From positions 1 through 42,113 of the forward strand of contig JBPCKC010000076.1 of assembly GCA_051004675.1 (NCBI GenBank): DNA of 42,113 nt, written 5' to 3'. Of the stretch, positions 1 to 6,774 are shown piece by piece. Made by a program: the position numbers and the translations under genes. Numbering within the stretch: the first letter of the stretch is position 1; every line of letters starts with the position of its first letter. The notes below the pieces were generated by a model. That model was given only the letters and a program-made list of their open reading frames with translations, ran no database searches and was not told the origin of the DNA. The stretch is from JBDTSW01 sp051004675 (GTDB lineage Bacteria > Actinomycetota > Thermoleophilia > Solirubrobacterales > 70-9).

Positions 1-2
1 GA

Positions 3-128
3 TGCCGTCGCTGGATCGCGCCCGGGCTCCTCGCCCGTACCTCCTGGTACGGGCCTCGTCCCCCGTCCACGCCCAGCTCGGCACCGTGCGCCCCCGCGCA
101 CGCGCGGCCGTGGAATTGCTCATCTAGG
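3..128. repeat. Left arm of 126-bp terminal inverted repeat
   Basis: This segment is the reverse complement of 41988-42113 with a single difference (G at 118 against the complement of T at 41998). It contains a 9-bp hairpin GCCCGTACC/GGTACGGGC at 33-54 with a 4-base loop, and a 7-bp hairpin further in with a GGGG/CCCC loop. The repeat abuts serS: the serS stop codon lies inside it. Open frames of about 40 codons run through on both strands (one begins MPSLDRARAP, the other MSNSTAARAR), and the single mismatch is silent in both. Neither protein is recognised. It is most likely part of a longer dispersed element at which the assembly stopped. Confidence 0.9.
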
Positions 129-1389
129 CGGGGATGACCGGCGGGGCGCCGGCGTCGACCAGCGCCTGCGGGAGCGCGACGGTCCCGTCCTTGCGCTGCC
201 CGTTCTCGAGCAGCGCGATCAGCGTTCGGCCAACCGCGACGGCGGTTCCGTTCAGGGTGTGGACGGGCTCGGGCGAGGTATCGGGGACGCGGCGGAACCG
301 CGCGTCCAGGCGGCGTGCCTGGTAGTCGGTCGTGTTCGAGCAGGAGGTCAGCTCGCGGTAGCGCTCTTGGCTGGGAATCCACGCCTCCACGTCGAACTTC
401 CGAGCGGCCGGCGCTCCGAGATCGCCGACCGGGATGTCGACGACCCGGTAGGGCAGCTCGAGCGCGCCCATGATCCCCTCCTCGATCGCCAGGATCCGTT
501 CGTGCTCGGCCTCCGAGCCGGAGGGATCGACGAAAGAGAACATCTCGACCTTGTCGAACTGGTGGACCCGGAAGATGCCGCGGGTGTCCCTCCCCGCCGC
601 GCCCGCCTCGCGCCGGAAGCAGGTCGAGATGCCGGCGTAGCGGCGTGGCAACTCGCCCGCGCCGAGGATGTCGCCCGCGTGAAGGGCGGCCAGCGAGACC
701 TCGGAGGTCCCGATTAGGAAGAGCTCGTCGCGCTCGACCTCGTAGATCATCTCGCGCTCCCCCGGGAACATCCCGGTGCCGTAGAGCGGGCCCTCGCGGA
801 CGAGCACCGGCGGCACGACCGGCTCGAAGCCCTCGGCGCGCACGCGCTCGACGGCGAACCGGATCAGCGCAAGCTCGACCATGACGAGGTCACCCAGCAG
901 GTAGGCGAAGCGCGCCCCCGAGGCCTCCGCCGCCTTCTCCATCTCGATCCACCCGTGCTTTTGGGCGAGGTCGAGGTGGTCGCGCGGCTCGAAGCCGAAA
1001 TCGGGCCGCTCGCCGGCCTCGCGGAGCACGACGGAGTCGTCCTCACCGCCGTCCGGGGCGCCCGGGTGCGGAAGGTTGGGCAGCTTCGCCGCCACGTCGT
1101 CGCGCGCCGCCTCGACCTCGGCGAGCTCGGCGCCGAGGCCCTTGGCCTCGCTGGCGACCTCACGCATCTCCGCGATGAGCTCCTCGGCGTCGCCCCCGGA
1201 GCGCTTCGCCTCGGCGATGGCCTGCGAGGCGGCGTTCTGGCGGGCGCGCAGCTCCTCCACTCGCGGGAGCAGCTCACGGCGGCGGGCGTCGAGGCGAAGC
1301 AGCTCGTCCAGGTCGCCGGCGGCCCCGCGGCGAGCCAGCGCCGCGCGCGCGCGCTCCGGGTCCTCGCGAATGCTCCGCAGGTCGAGCGA
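124..1389 (-). CDS. serS: Seryl-tRNA synthetase, start codon unclear
   Basis: Class II synthetase that charges tRNA-Ser in the cytoplasm. Counting from the position where the family normally begins (LDLRSIRED), residues about 11-100 form the charged coiled-coil tRNA-binding arm. GTSEV at 227-231 belongs to the serine pocket, motif 2 (FRREAG...GIFRVHQF) is near 258-281, and motif 3 (NGTAVAVGRTLIALLENGQ) is near 379-400. The length of about 421 aa is normal. No ATG, GTG or TTG lies between the upstream cytochrome stop (1412) and the conserved LDL; the expected start position is TCG (1389-1387). The nearest in-frame ATG is at 1536, inside the cytochrome gene, and would add 49 residues of Arg/Ser/Pro-rich sequence. 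A purine-rich AGGG..AGGGAG stretch just upstream looks like a ribosome binding site. The product is certain; the start is not. Confidence 0.93.
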   Translation of the reverse strand, partial: SLDLRSIREDPERARAALARRGAAGDLDELLRLDARRRELLPRVEELRARQNAASQAIAEAKRSGGDAEELIAEMREVASEAKGLGAELAEVEAARDDVAAKLPNLPHPGAPDGGEDDSVVLREAGERPDFGFEPRDHLDLAQKHGWIEMEKAAEASGARFAYLLGDLVMVELALIRFAVERVRAEGFEPVVPPVLVREGPLYGTGMFPGEREMIYEVERDELFLIGTSEVSLAALHAGDILGAGELPRRYAGISTCFRREAGAAGRDTRGIFRVHQFDKVEMFSFVDPSGSEAEHERILAIEEGIMGALELPYRVVDIPVGDLGAPAARKFDVEAWIPSQERYRELTSCSNTTDYQARRLDARFRRVPDTSPEPVHTLNGTAVAVGRTLIALLENGQRKDGTVALPQALVDAGAPPVIPA

Positions 1390-1411
1390 GGGCGCTCCCT
1401 GGCCCCTCGGG

Positions 1412-1846
1412 CTACTCCGAGCCCGGGTTCGCCGAGCCCTCGGCGGAGCCCTCGGCGTCGAGGCTCTGCGGCGAGGGCGGCCGGTCGACCTCGGTGCCGG
1501 CGTAGCTCGCGACGAACTCGGCGACCAGGTCCGCATCGTCGCCGACCACGATGTTCTGAGGCATGATCGCCCCGGAGAACCCGCCGTTTCGGATCGCGTA
1601 CAGGACGTCCTCCTCCGACTCGATCCGCTCGTCGAGGTTGGGGCCCTGGTTTCGCAGGGCGCGGTTGGCCGAGCCGGTGGCGCCCGCGGCCGAGAGCGTG
1701 TGGCAGCCGCCGCAGCGCTCGGCGAAGAGGACCGCGCCCTCGCGAAGTGGGTCGTCGGAGGCCACGTCGATGCCCTCGCTTCCGCAGGCGCCGAGCGCCA
1801 GGGCGGCTGCGAGCGCCGTTGCGATGATCAGAGGCCGGCCGGGCAC
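1412..1846 (-). CDS. Monoheme cytochrome c lipoprotein
   Basis: A 144-aa electron carrier expected to be anchored to the outer face of the membrane. The hydrophobic N-terminus ends in a lipobox LGAC (Cys21). The haem-binding CGGCH is at 45-49, and Met95 in GAIMPQN is the probable sixth iron ligand, giving a small class I cytochrome c fold. The C-terminal 25 residues are a low-complexity Ser/Gly/Glu/Pro tail. The start is GTG at 1846, eight bases downstream of a TATGAT -10 element. serS follows about 22 bases downstream, so the two are probably co-transcribed. The partner oxidase or reductase is not in this window. Confidence 0.85.
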   Translation of the reverse strand: MPGRPLIIATALAAALALGACGSEGIDVASDDPLREGAVLFAERCGGCHTLSAAGATGSANRALRNQGPNLDERIESEEDVLYAIRNGGFSGAIMPQNIVVGDDADLVAEFVASYAGTEVDRPPSPQSLDAEGSAEGSANPGSE

Positions 1847-1854
1847 GCGGCGGC

Positions 1855-1864
1855 ATCATACTTT
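1855..1864. promoter_or_regulatory. Overlapping divergent -10 elements
   Basis: Only 26 bases separate the GTG of the cytochrome gene (1846, minus strand) from the ATG of the flavin reductase (1873, plus strand). On the minus strand TATGAT occupies 1860-1855, eight bases before the GTG. On the plus strand TACTTT occupies 1859-1864, eight bases before the ATG. The two hexamers share two bases. Both fit TAnnnT and would give leaderless mRNAs. No convincing -35 is visible. Confidence 0.5.
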
Positions 1865-1872
1865 CCGGGCAG

Positions 1873-2349
1873 ATGGCGGCAGCACCCTCCCCCGACGAGT
1901 TCCGAGCGGCGATGGCCCGCCTGCCCACCGGGGTGACGGTCGTGTGCGCTCCGAGCGAGGCCGGTCCGCTCGGCGCGACGGCGAACGCGGTCACCTCGCT
2001 CTCGCTCGACCCGCCCCTCATGCTCGCGGCGCTCGACGTGGGCTCGCGGACCCTCGGGGCCGCCCGCGCCAGCGGCCGGTTCGGCGTGAGCGCGCTCGGC
2101 GGCGGCCAGGAGGCCGTGGCCCGGGCCTTCGCGACCAAGGCCCCCCACGCGGAGAAGTGGGCCGACGTGCCGTGGCGCGAGGAGGCGGGCGTCCCCATCG
2201 TGGAGGGCGTGCCCCTGTGGGTGGCGTGCGAGCTGCGCGAGGAGCACTCCGAGGGCGACCACGTGATCCTGATCGGCTCCGTGAGGGCGCTGGGCGGCAC
2301 GGACGGTGAGGCCCTCCTCTTCCACGGCGGCAGCTACCGGACGACCTAG
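1873..2349 (+). CDS. Flavin reductase-like FMN-binding protein
   Basis: A 158-aa single-domain split-barrel protein of the flavin reductase/RutF-HpaC family. Members bind FMN or FAD and usually supply reduced flavin to a partner monooxygenase using NAD(P)H. Family features are the N-terminal FRAAMARLPTGVTVV, the TANAVTSLSLDPPLML segment that contacts flavin, the FGVSALG stretch, and the C-terminal GDHVILIGSV and LLFHGGSYR. The start ATG lies eight bases after a TACTTT hexamer. No monooxygenase gene is adjacent, so the physiological acceptor is unknown. The downstream side is an intergenic region with two stem-loops. Confidence 0.85.
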   Translation: MAAAPSPDEFRAAMARLPTGVTVVCAPSEAGPLGATANAVTSLSLDPPLMLAALDVGSRTLGAARASGRFGVSALGGGQEAVARAFATKAPHAEKWADVPWREEAGVPIVEGVPLWVACELREEHSEGDHVILIGSVRALGGTDGEALLFHGGSYRTT

Positions 2350-2382
2350 CTGAGCCTCTGCCGCGCCCGGCCCCGGGGGACT

Positions 2383-2421
2383 GTCCTGCCCTCTTCACCT
2401 ATTGCGTAGTGAGGGCAGGAC
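2383..2421. repeat. REP-like stem-loop, copy 1
   Basis: A perfect 11-bp inverted repeat, GTCCTGCCCTC (2383-2393) and GAGGGCAGGAC (2411-2421), encloses the 17-base loop TTCACCTATTGCGTAGT. It lies 33 bases after the flavin reductase stop and could also act as a terminator, but no T-run follows. It is closely related to the stem-loop at 2452-2498. Confidence 0.75.
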
Positions 2422-2451
2422 GCTTTAGACGGGGCGCCCCGCGGCCCCGCG

Positions 2452-2498
2452 AAGTGTCCTGGCCCCTTCACGTACCGCGTGGTCGGGGCAGGACACTT
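2452..2498. repeat. REP-like stem-loop, copy 2
   Basis: The left arm is 2452-2466 (AAGTGTCCTGGCCCC) and the right arm is 2484-2498 (CGGGGCAGGACACTT). The arms pair over 15 positions with few mismatches. The 17-base loop TTCACGTACCGCGTGGT agrees with copy 1 at 13 of 17 positions, so both arms and loop are related between copies. The copies are in the same orientation, with 34 bases between their common cores. Confidence 0.75.
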
Positions 2499-2569
2499 GC
2501 GTCCCGCCCGCCCGGGCGCGCCCGCCGTACCCCGCCGCTGCTTCAACGCCGCCGGCGGCCGGCGGCGGT

Positions 2570-3001
2570 CTAAAGAAATGGGGTCGAGGCTGCCGCGCGC
2601 AGCGCCAGGAACACGATGATGAGGGCGGAGACGGCCATGATCCCGGTCTCGCGGCGGACGATCGCGAGCGCGATCGCGCCCTGGCGCGCCTTGGGGAGCG
2701 AGTCGAAGTCGAGGCCCTCCAGCTCGCGGTCCGCGGCGCCGGAGCGGATCGCCTCGGCCGTCAGCGAGACGAGGATCGGCAGGACGCCATAGAGGTAGTG
2801 CAGGTCGGCGGCGGCGCGTCCGAGCAGGAGGAGCACGGCGCCGATCATCACCTGCCCCACCACCGCGACCTGCGCGAAGCGCAGCACGTACCAGAACCCG
2901 ACCGCGGGCTCGTGGCGGACCCAGGCCCACGCACCCCACCCGCCCGCGGCGATGTTGGCGGCGAGGACGGTGAGCCCGACTACGAGGTGGACGGCATCCA
3001 T
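2570..3001 (-). CDS. Small multi-pass membrane protein, unknown function
   Basis: A 143-aa protein with about four hydrophobic segments: residues 4-25 (VHLVVGLTVLAANIAAGGWGAW), about 33-62 (a long stretch ending GAVLLLLG), about 69-85 (LYGVLPILVSLTAEAI) and about 118-137 (GIMAVSALIIVFLALRA). Between the last two is a charged cytoplasmic-looking loop with RELEGLDFDSLPKARQG. I do not recognise the family. The gene is divergent from nuoA with 94 bases between the starts and might share regulation with it. Codon use and composition fit the neighbouring genes, and the coordinates leave no competing frame, so it is probably real. Confidence 0.7.
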   Translation of the reverse strand: MDAVHLVVGLTVLAANIAAGGWGAWAWVRHEPAVGFWYVLRFAQVAVVGQVMIGAVLLLLGRAAADLHYLYGVLPILVSLTAEAIRSGAADRELEGLDFDSLPKARQGAIALAIVRRETGIMAVSALIIVFLALRAAASTPFL

Positions 3002-3058
3002 CGACGGATACCCGTGCTACGCGGTCGGGCTTTTACCTTGTTCATGCGGAAAATCACT

Positions 3059-3088
3059 ATGTGGCACATGGTCACAAAGTCGTACCCT
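3059..3088 (+). promoter_or_regulatory. nuoA promoter region
   Basis: TACCCT at 3083-3088 lies exactly seven bases before the GTG start of nuoA, matching the leaderless pattern seen at other genes here. Just upstream, 3059-3069 is the odd palindrome ATGTGGCACAT, a possible operator placed about where a -35 would be. The surrounding 3031-3080 is noticeably AT-richer than the rest of the window, as expected for a promoter of a long operon. Confidence 0.5.
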
Positions 3089-3095
3089 ACGGGCG

Positions 3096-3455
3096 GTGCT
3101 GCGCAGCTACCTCCCAGTGATCGTCTTCGCCGGACTCGGGGTCGTCGTCGGGGGAGCGCTGGTGATGCTGAACAGCCTGGTCGGCCCGCGCAAGCCGAAC
3201 AAGGTCAAGTCCGAGCCCTACGAGTCGGGGATCCCGACCGACGTCTCCCGCACGTTTCGCTTCGGGGTCTCCTTCTACCTCGTCGCGATGCTCTTCATCT
3301 TGTTCGACATCGAGGTGGTGTTCCTGTATCCGGTGGGCGTCATCCTGAACGGCGCCGACTCCGTCTTCGTCCTCGCCGAGATCCTCATCTTCATCGCGCT
3401 GCTCCTCGTGGCGTTGGTCTACGTCTGGCGGAAGGGCGCCCTGGATTGGAAGTAA
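3096..3455 (+). CDS. nuoA: NADH-quinone oxidoreductase subunit A
   Basis: First gene of the complex I operon, encoding a 119-aa membrane-arm subunit next to the quinone site. It has three transmembrane helices (about residues 5-26, 62-84 and 88-111). The conserved loop between helices 1 and 2 is visible as EPYESGIPT, and the acidic motif of helix 2 as LFILFDIEVVFLYP. The GTG start at 3096 is chosen because family homology begins there and because of its spacing from TACCCT; an upstream open frame to 2952 has no family similarity. The C-terminus DWK overlaps the proposed nuoB start by 10 bases. Confidence 0.95.
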   Translation: MLRSYLPVIVFAGLGVVVGGALVMLNSLVGPRKPNKVKSEPYESGIPTDVSRTFRFGVSFYLVAMLFILFDIEVVFLYPVGVILNGADSVFVLAEILIFIALLLVALVYVWRKGALDWK

Positions 3456-4168
3456 GGCGCGAGAAGATCCGCGGCCTCGCGCCGCTCGATCAGCCCCGCT
3501 CCAACGAGGAGCTGCGGGTCCGCCAGCTCCGCGCCCGCGACCTGCTGCGCGGCGACCTCGAGGGCCCGGCGCTCGAGGAGCACGTCGCGGAGTCCGTCCT
3601 GGCGACCCGGCTCGAGAAGGTCCTCAACTGGGGCCGGGCCAACGCGATGTTCCCGGCGACCTTCGGCCTCGCCTGCTGCGCCATCGAGATGATGTCGATC
3701 GTCTCGCCCCGCTACGACATCGCCCGCTTCGGCGCCGAGGCGATGCGCGCGTCCCCTCGCCAGGCCGACTTCCTGATCCTCTCCGGACGGGTCTCGATCA
3801 AGATGGCCCCGGTCGTCCGCCGCCTCTACGACCAGATGCTCGAGCCGAAGTGGGTGATCTCGATGGGCGCGTGCAGCTCCTCGGGCGGGATGTTCGCCAA
3901 CTACGCGGTCGTCCAGGGAGCGGACAAGTTCATGCCGGTCGACATCCACGTGCCGGGCTGTCCGCCCCGGCCCGAGGCGCTCATGTACGGATTCAACAAG
4001 CTCCAGCGGAAGATCCTCGGCAACCCGGATCCGGGCTGGCGCACCCGCTACAACGCGCACGGCACCGAGGAGTGGGCCCGCGACGAGGCGATCACCACGG
4101 GCGGGACCGAGGAGTACGAGCGGGCGCGTGAGATCGCGCGCGTCGCCGGCGGTGGCGCCGATGCCTGA
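3446..4168 (+). CDS. nuoB: NADH-quinone oxidoreductase subunit B
   Basis: 240-aa peripheral-arm subunit that carries the terminal iron-sulfur cluster N2 and delivers electrons to quinone. The 4Fe-4S ligands are all present: adjacent Cys77-Cys78 in GLACCAIEMM, Cys143 in MGACSSSGG and Cys172 in VPGCPPRPE. The TTG at 3446 is the only usual start codon upstream of conserved sequence and has GGAAGGG nine bases before it. It gives an N-terminal extension of about 58 residues before KVLNWGRANAMFP, longer than in many NuoB proteins. The stop overlaps the nuoC start by eight bases, suggesting translational coupling. Confidence 0.93.
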   Translation: MEVRREKIRGLAPLDQPRSNEELRVRQLRARDLLRGDLEGPALEEHVAESVLATRLEKVLNWGRANAMFPATFGLACCAIEMMSIVSPRYDIARFGAEAMRASPRQADFLILSGRVSIKMAPVVRRLYDQMLEPKWVISMGACSSSGGMFANYAVVQGADKFMPVDIHVPGCPPRPEALMYGFNKLQRKILGNPDPGWRTRYNAHGTEEWARDEAITTGGTEEYERAREIARVAGGGADA

Positions 4169-4691
4169 TGCCCCCGGGCTGGAGCTGATCGCCCAGGAGC
4201 TGAACGGCGCTCACGCCGGCTCGGTGATCGAGACCTACCACGATCGGGGACAGGCATGCCTGATCGTGGACCCCGAGCAGGTCCTGGGCGTCTTGAAGTG
4301 GCTGCGCGACACGCCGGGACAGGAGTACACGTTCCTCGCGAGCCTCCACGCCGCCGACTACCTGCCGGCCGAGCCGCGCTTCGGCGTGCACTACGAGCTC
4401 CTCAGCATGGCCCGGGTCGAGCGCCTGCGGGTGCGCGCCGCGCTCGCCGACCCCGGCCCGGACGCGCTCCCCGAGCTGGACTCGGCCATCGAGCTGTTCC
4501 CGACCGCCGACTTCCAGGAGCGCGAGGTCTACGACTTCTTCGGCATCGTCTTCCGCGGCCATCCGGATCTGCGTCGCATCCTGATGCCCGAGGAGTACGT
4601 GGGCTGGCCGCAACGGCGCGACTTCCCGATCGGCGGCGAGCCGGTGATCTTTACCCACAACGAGAACGAGGTCCCGAGGTGGTACGAGTGA
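4161..4691 (+). CDS. nuoC: NADH-quinone oxidoreductase subunit C
   Basis: 176-aa peripheral subunit (the 30-kDa homologue) of the quinone-binding connecting module. The family signature is seen in ELFPTADFQEREVYDFFGI, followed by the C-terminal FRGHPDLRRILMPEEYVGWPQ and RRDFPIGGEPV. It is separate from nuoD, as in actinobacteria, not fused as in enterobacteria. The start ATG at 4161 lies inside the end of nuoB, and the stop overlaps the nuoD GTG in a GTGA four-base overlap. Confidence 0.94.
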   Translation: MPDAPGLELIAQELNGAHAGSVIETYHDRGQACLIVDPEQVLGVLKWLRDTPGQEYTFLASLHAADYLPAEPRFGVHYELLSMARVERLRVRAALADPGPDALPELDSAIELFPTADFQEREVYDFFGIVFRGHPDLRRILMPEEYVGWPQRRDFPIGGEPVIFTHNENEVPRWYE

Positions 4692-6025
4692 GCACCACCA
4701 GCGACCCCGCCGCCCCGGGGCGCGAGGTCGCCGACGCGGCGGAAGGCGTCCGCCATGGCACGGCTCCCGCCCCGGGGCGCGACCGCGTGGCGCACACCGA
4801 GGCGACCGTCATCGGCACGTCGCCGATCGAGAAGACGGGGCTCGATCCGGGCAGCGCCGACTCCGAGCTGCTGACGATCAACATGGGCCCGCACCACCCT
4901 GCGACCCACGGCGTCCTGCGGCTGCTGGTCAGCCTCGAGGGCGAGATCGTCCGCGACCTGAAGCCGATCATCGGCTACGTCCACACGGGGATCGAGAAGT
5001 CCTGCGAGGACAAGAACTACTGGATGGTCATCCCGTTCGTCGAGCGGATGGACTACATCTCCTACTACTTCCAGATGCAGGCCTACTGCGGGGCGGTGGA
5101 GCAGCTCCTGGAGCTGGAGATCCCCGACCGCGCGAAGTACCTGCGGGTGATCCACCTCGAGCTCAACCGGATCCACTCGCACCTGGTCTGGCTCGGAACC
5201 TCCGCGCTGGACCTCGGAGCGATGTCGATGTTCTTCTACTGCTTTCGCGAGCGCGACCGGATCCTCGACATGTTCGAGATGTCCTCCGGGCAGCGGATGC
5301 ACACGCGCTACTTCCAGATCGGCGGCGTGTTCGAGGACATCCCGGTGGGGTTCGCCGAGAAGGTGCGGGCCTTCTGCGACGAGATGCCCTCGCGAATCGA
5401 CCAGTACGAGGCGCTGCTCACCCGCAACGAGATCTTCCTCCAGCGCACGAAGGGGGTCGGCATCGTGCCGCGCGAGCGCCTGCTCGCCCTGGGCGTCACC
5501 GGCCCGCTGCTACGCGCCGCGGGCGAGCCGTGGGACCTGCGCAAGACCGACCCTTGCCTCTCCTATGCCGACCATGAGTTCTCCATCCCCGTCGGGACCG
5601 TCGGCGACGGCTGGGACCGCTACCGCGTGCGGATCCAGGAGATGCGCGAGTCGGTGAAGATCGTCCGCCAGGCGATCGACGGGCTGCCGGAGGGGCCGTG
5701 GATCGCCGACGACCGTAAGGTCGTGCTCCCGCCACGCCACGAGCTGTCGACCTCGATGGAGGCGCTGATCCACCACTTCAAGCTCGTCACCGAGGGCTTC
5801 CGGGTCCCGCCGGGCGAGGTCTACCACCCGATCGAGGGGCCCCGTGGCGAACTGGGCTGCTTCGTCGTGGCCGACGGCTCGTCGAAGCCTGCCCGCGTCC
5901 ACTTCCGCGACTCGTCGTTCGTGAACCTCCAGTGCCTGCGCGACATGTGCCTGGACGAGTACGTCGCCGACATGATCCAGAACCTCGCGATGCTCGACCC
6001 GATCCTGGGAGGGATCGACCGGTGA
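4688..6025 (+). CDS. nuoD: NADH-quinone oxidoreductase subunit D
   Basis: 445-aa 49-kDa-type subunit that forms the quinone cavity with NuoB. An N-terminal stretch of about 60 residues is variable. It is followed by the conserved MGPHHPATHGVLRL, IGYVHTGIEKSCEDKNYW, HLELNRIHSHLVWLGTSALD and the C-terminal RDSSFVNLQCLRDMCLDEYVADM, which is typical of the hydrogenase-large-subunit fold without metal ligands. The GTG start at 4688 overlaps nuoC by four bases. The stop overlaps nuoE the same way. Confidence 0.96.
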   Translation: MSTTSDPAAPGREVADAAEGVRHGTAPAPGRDRVAHTEATVIGTSPIEKTGLDPGSADSELLTINMGPHHPATHGVLRLLVSLEGEIVRDLKPIIGYVHTGIEKSCEDKNYWMVIPFVERMDYISYYFQMQAYCGAVEQLLELEIPDRAKYLRVIHLELNRIHSHLVWLGTSALDLGAMSMFFYCFRERDRILDMFEMSSGQRMHTRYFQIGGVFEDIPVGFAEKVRAFCDEMPSRIDQYEALLTRNEIFLQRTKGVGIVPRERLLALGVTGPLLRAAGEPWDLRKTDPCLSYADHEFSIPVGTVGDGWDRYRVRIQEMRESVKIVRQAIDGLPEGPWIADDRKVVLPPRHELSTSMEALIHHFKLVTEGFRVPPGEVYHPIEGPRGELGCFVVADGSSKPARVHFRDSSFVNLQCLRDMCLDEYVADMIQNLAMLDPILGGIDR

Positions 6026-6774
6026 GCGAGCCCCGGCTGCGGCCAACCGACGACCTCACCTCGGATGAGCGTCGCGAGCTGATCGCCTCGATGACGCCGG
6101 AGGACGCCGAGCGCGTGCCCGAGCTGCACGAGGTGGACGTCCCGGCCGCGCTGAAGGAGCGGATCGAGGCGGCGATGGGCCGCTACCCGCAGCTTCGCTC
6201 GGCCTCGATCCCAGCGCTGTGGGCGGTGCAGCGCCACCACGGCTGGTGCTCGCCGGAGGGGATCCGCCAAGCCGCGGCGGTGATGGGCCTGACGCCCGCC
6301 TACCTGCAGTCCGTCGCGAGCTTCTACGACCTCTTTCACACCCGGCCGGAGGGGCACCACCGGGTGCTCGTCTGCCACAACATCTCCTGCTGGATGAACG
6401 GCGCCGACGAGCTCGTCGCGGCCTTCTGCCGGGCGACGGGAGTGGACCTCGAGGAAGCGGCCCACGGCGGCGGCAGCTCCGCCGACGGCTCCTACTACGT
6501 GCAGGGCTTCGAGTGCCTGGGCGCCTGCGACATGGCCCCGATGGCGTCCATCAACGAGGTCTACTTCGGCCCGCTCGAGCCGGCCGACGCCGAACGCGCG
6601 GTCGGCGAGCTGCGCGGCGGCGGCGAGGTGCTGGCAGACAAGGCGCTGGCGAAGCGGCCCGCCGCGGGGGGCTCCGAGCCGGAGCCGGACGCGAGGGTCC
6701 TGGCCGCGGAGGCCGCGACCGGCGGCGGCGGCGGAAACGGAGCCCCACCGGGCGGGGGTGTCGAACTTGGCTGA
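6022..6774 (+). CDS. nuoE: NADH-quinone oxidoreductase subunit E
   Basis: 250-aa thioredoxin-fold subunit of the NADH-oxidising module, which binds the 2Fe-2S cluster N1a. The ligands Cys118-x4-Cys123 and Cys165-x3-Cys169 are present in VCHNISC and ECLGACDMAPM. About 45 residues at each end exceed the usual core: the N-terminus is acidic, and the C-terminus is a Gly/Ala/Pro-rich tail ending GGGVELG, probably disordered. The GTG start overlaps the nuoD stop by four bases. The tail overlaps the proposed nuoF start by 17 bases. Confidence 0.94.
   Translation: MSEPRLRPTDDLTSDERRELIASMTPEDAERVPELHEVDVPAALKERIEAAMGRYPQLRSASIPALWAVQRHHGWCSPEGIRQAAAVMGLTPAYLQSVASFYDLFHTRPEGHHRVLVCHNISCWMNGADELVAAFCRATGVDLEEAAHGGGSSADGSYYVQGFECLGACDMAPMASINEVYFGPLEPADAERAVGELRGGGEVLADKALAKRPAAGGSEPEPDARVLAAEAATGGGGGNGAPPGGGVELG

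Noticed and set aside
864..2300. 478-codon open frame on the minus strand across serS, cytochrome c and flavin reductase
   Set aside because: Arg/Pro/Ser/Ala-rich shadow frame in high-GC DNA; the real genes in other frames have complete family motifs.
3059..3083. Rex-type operator upstream of nuoA
   Set aside because: TGTG...CACA is present, but the spacing is nine bases and the flanking TTGTGAA/TTCACAA sequence is missing; only the short ATGTGGCACAT palindrome is retained as a possible site.
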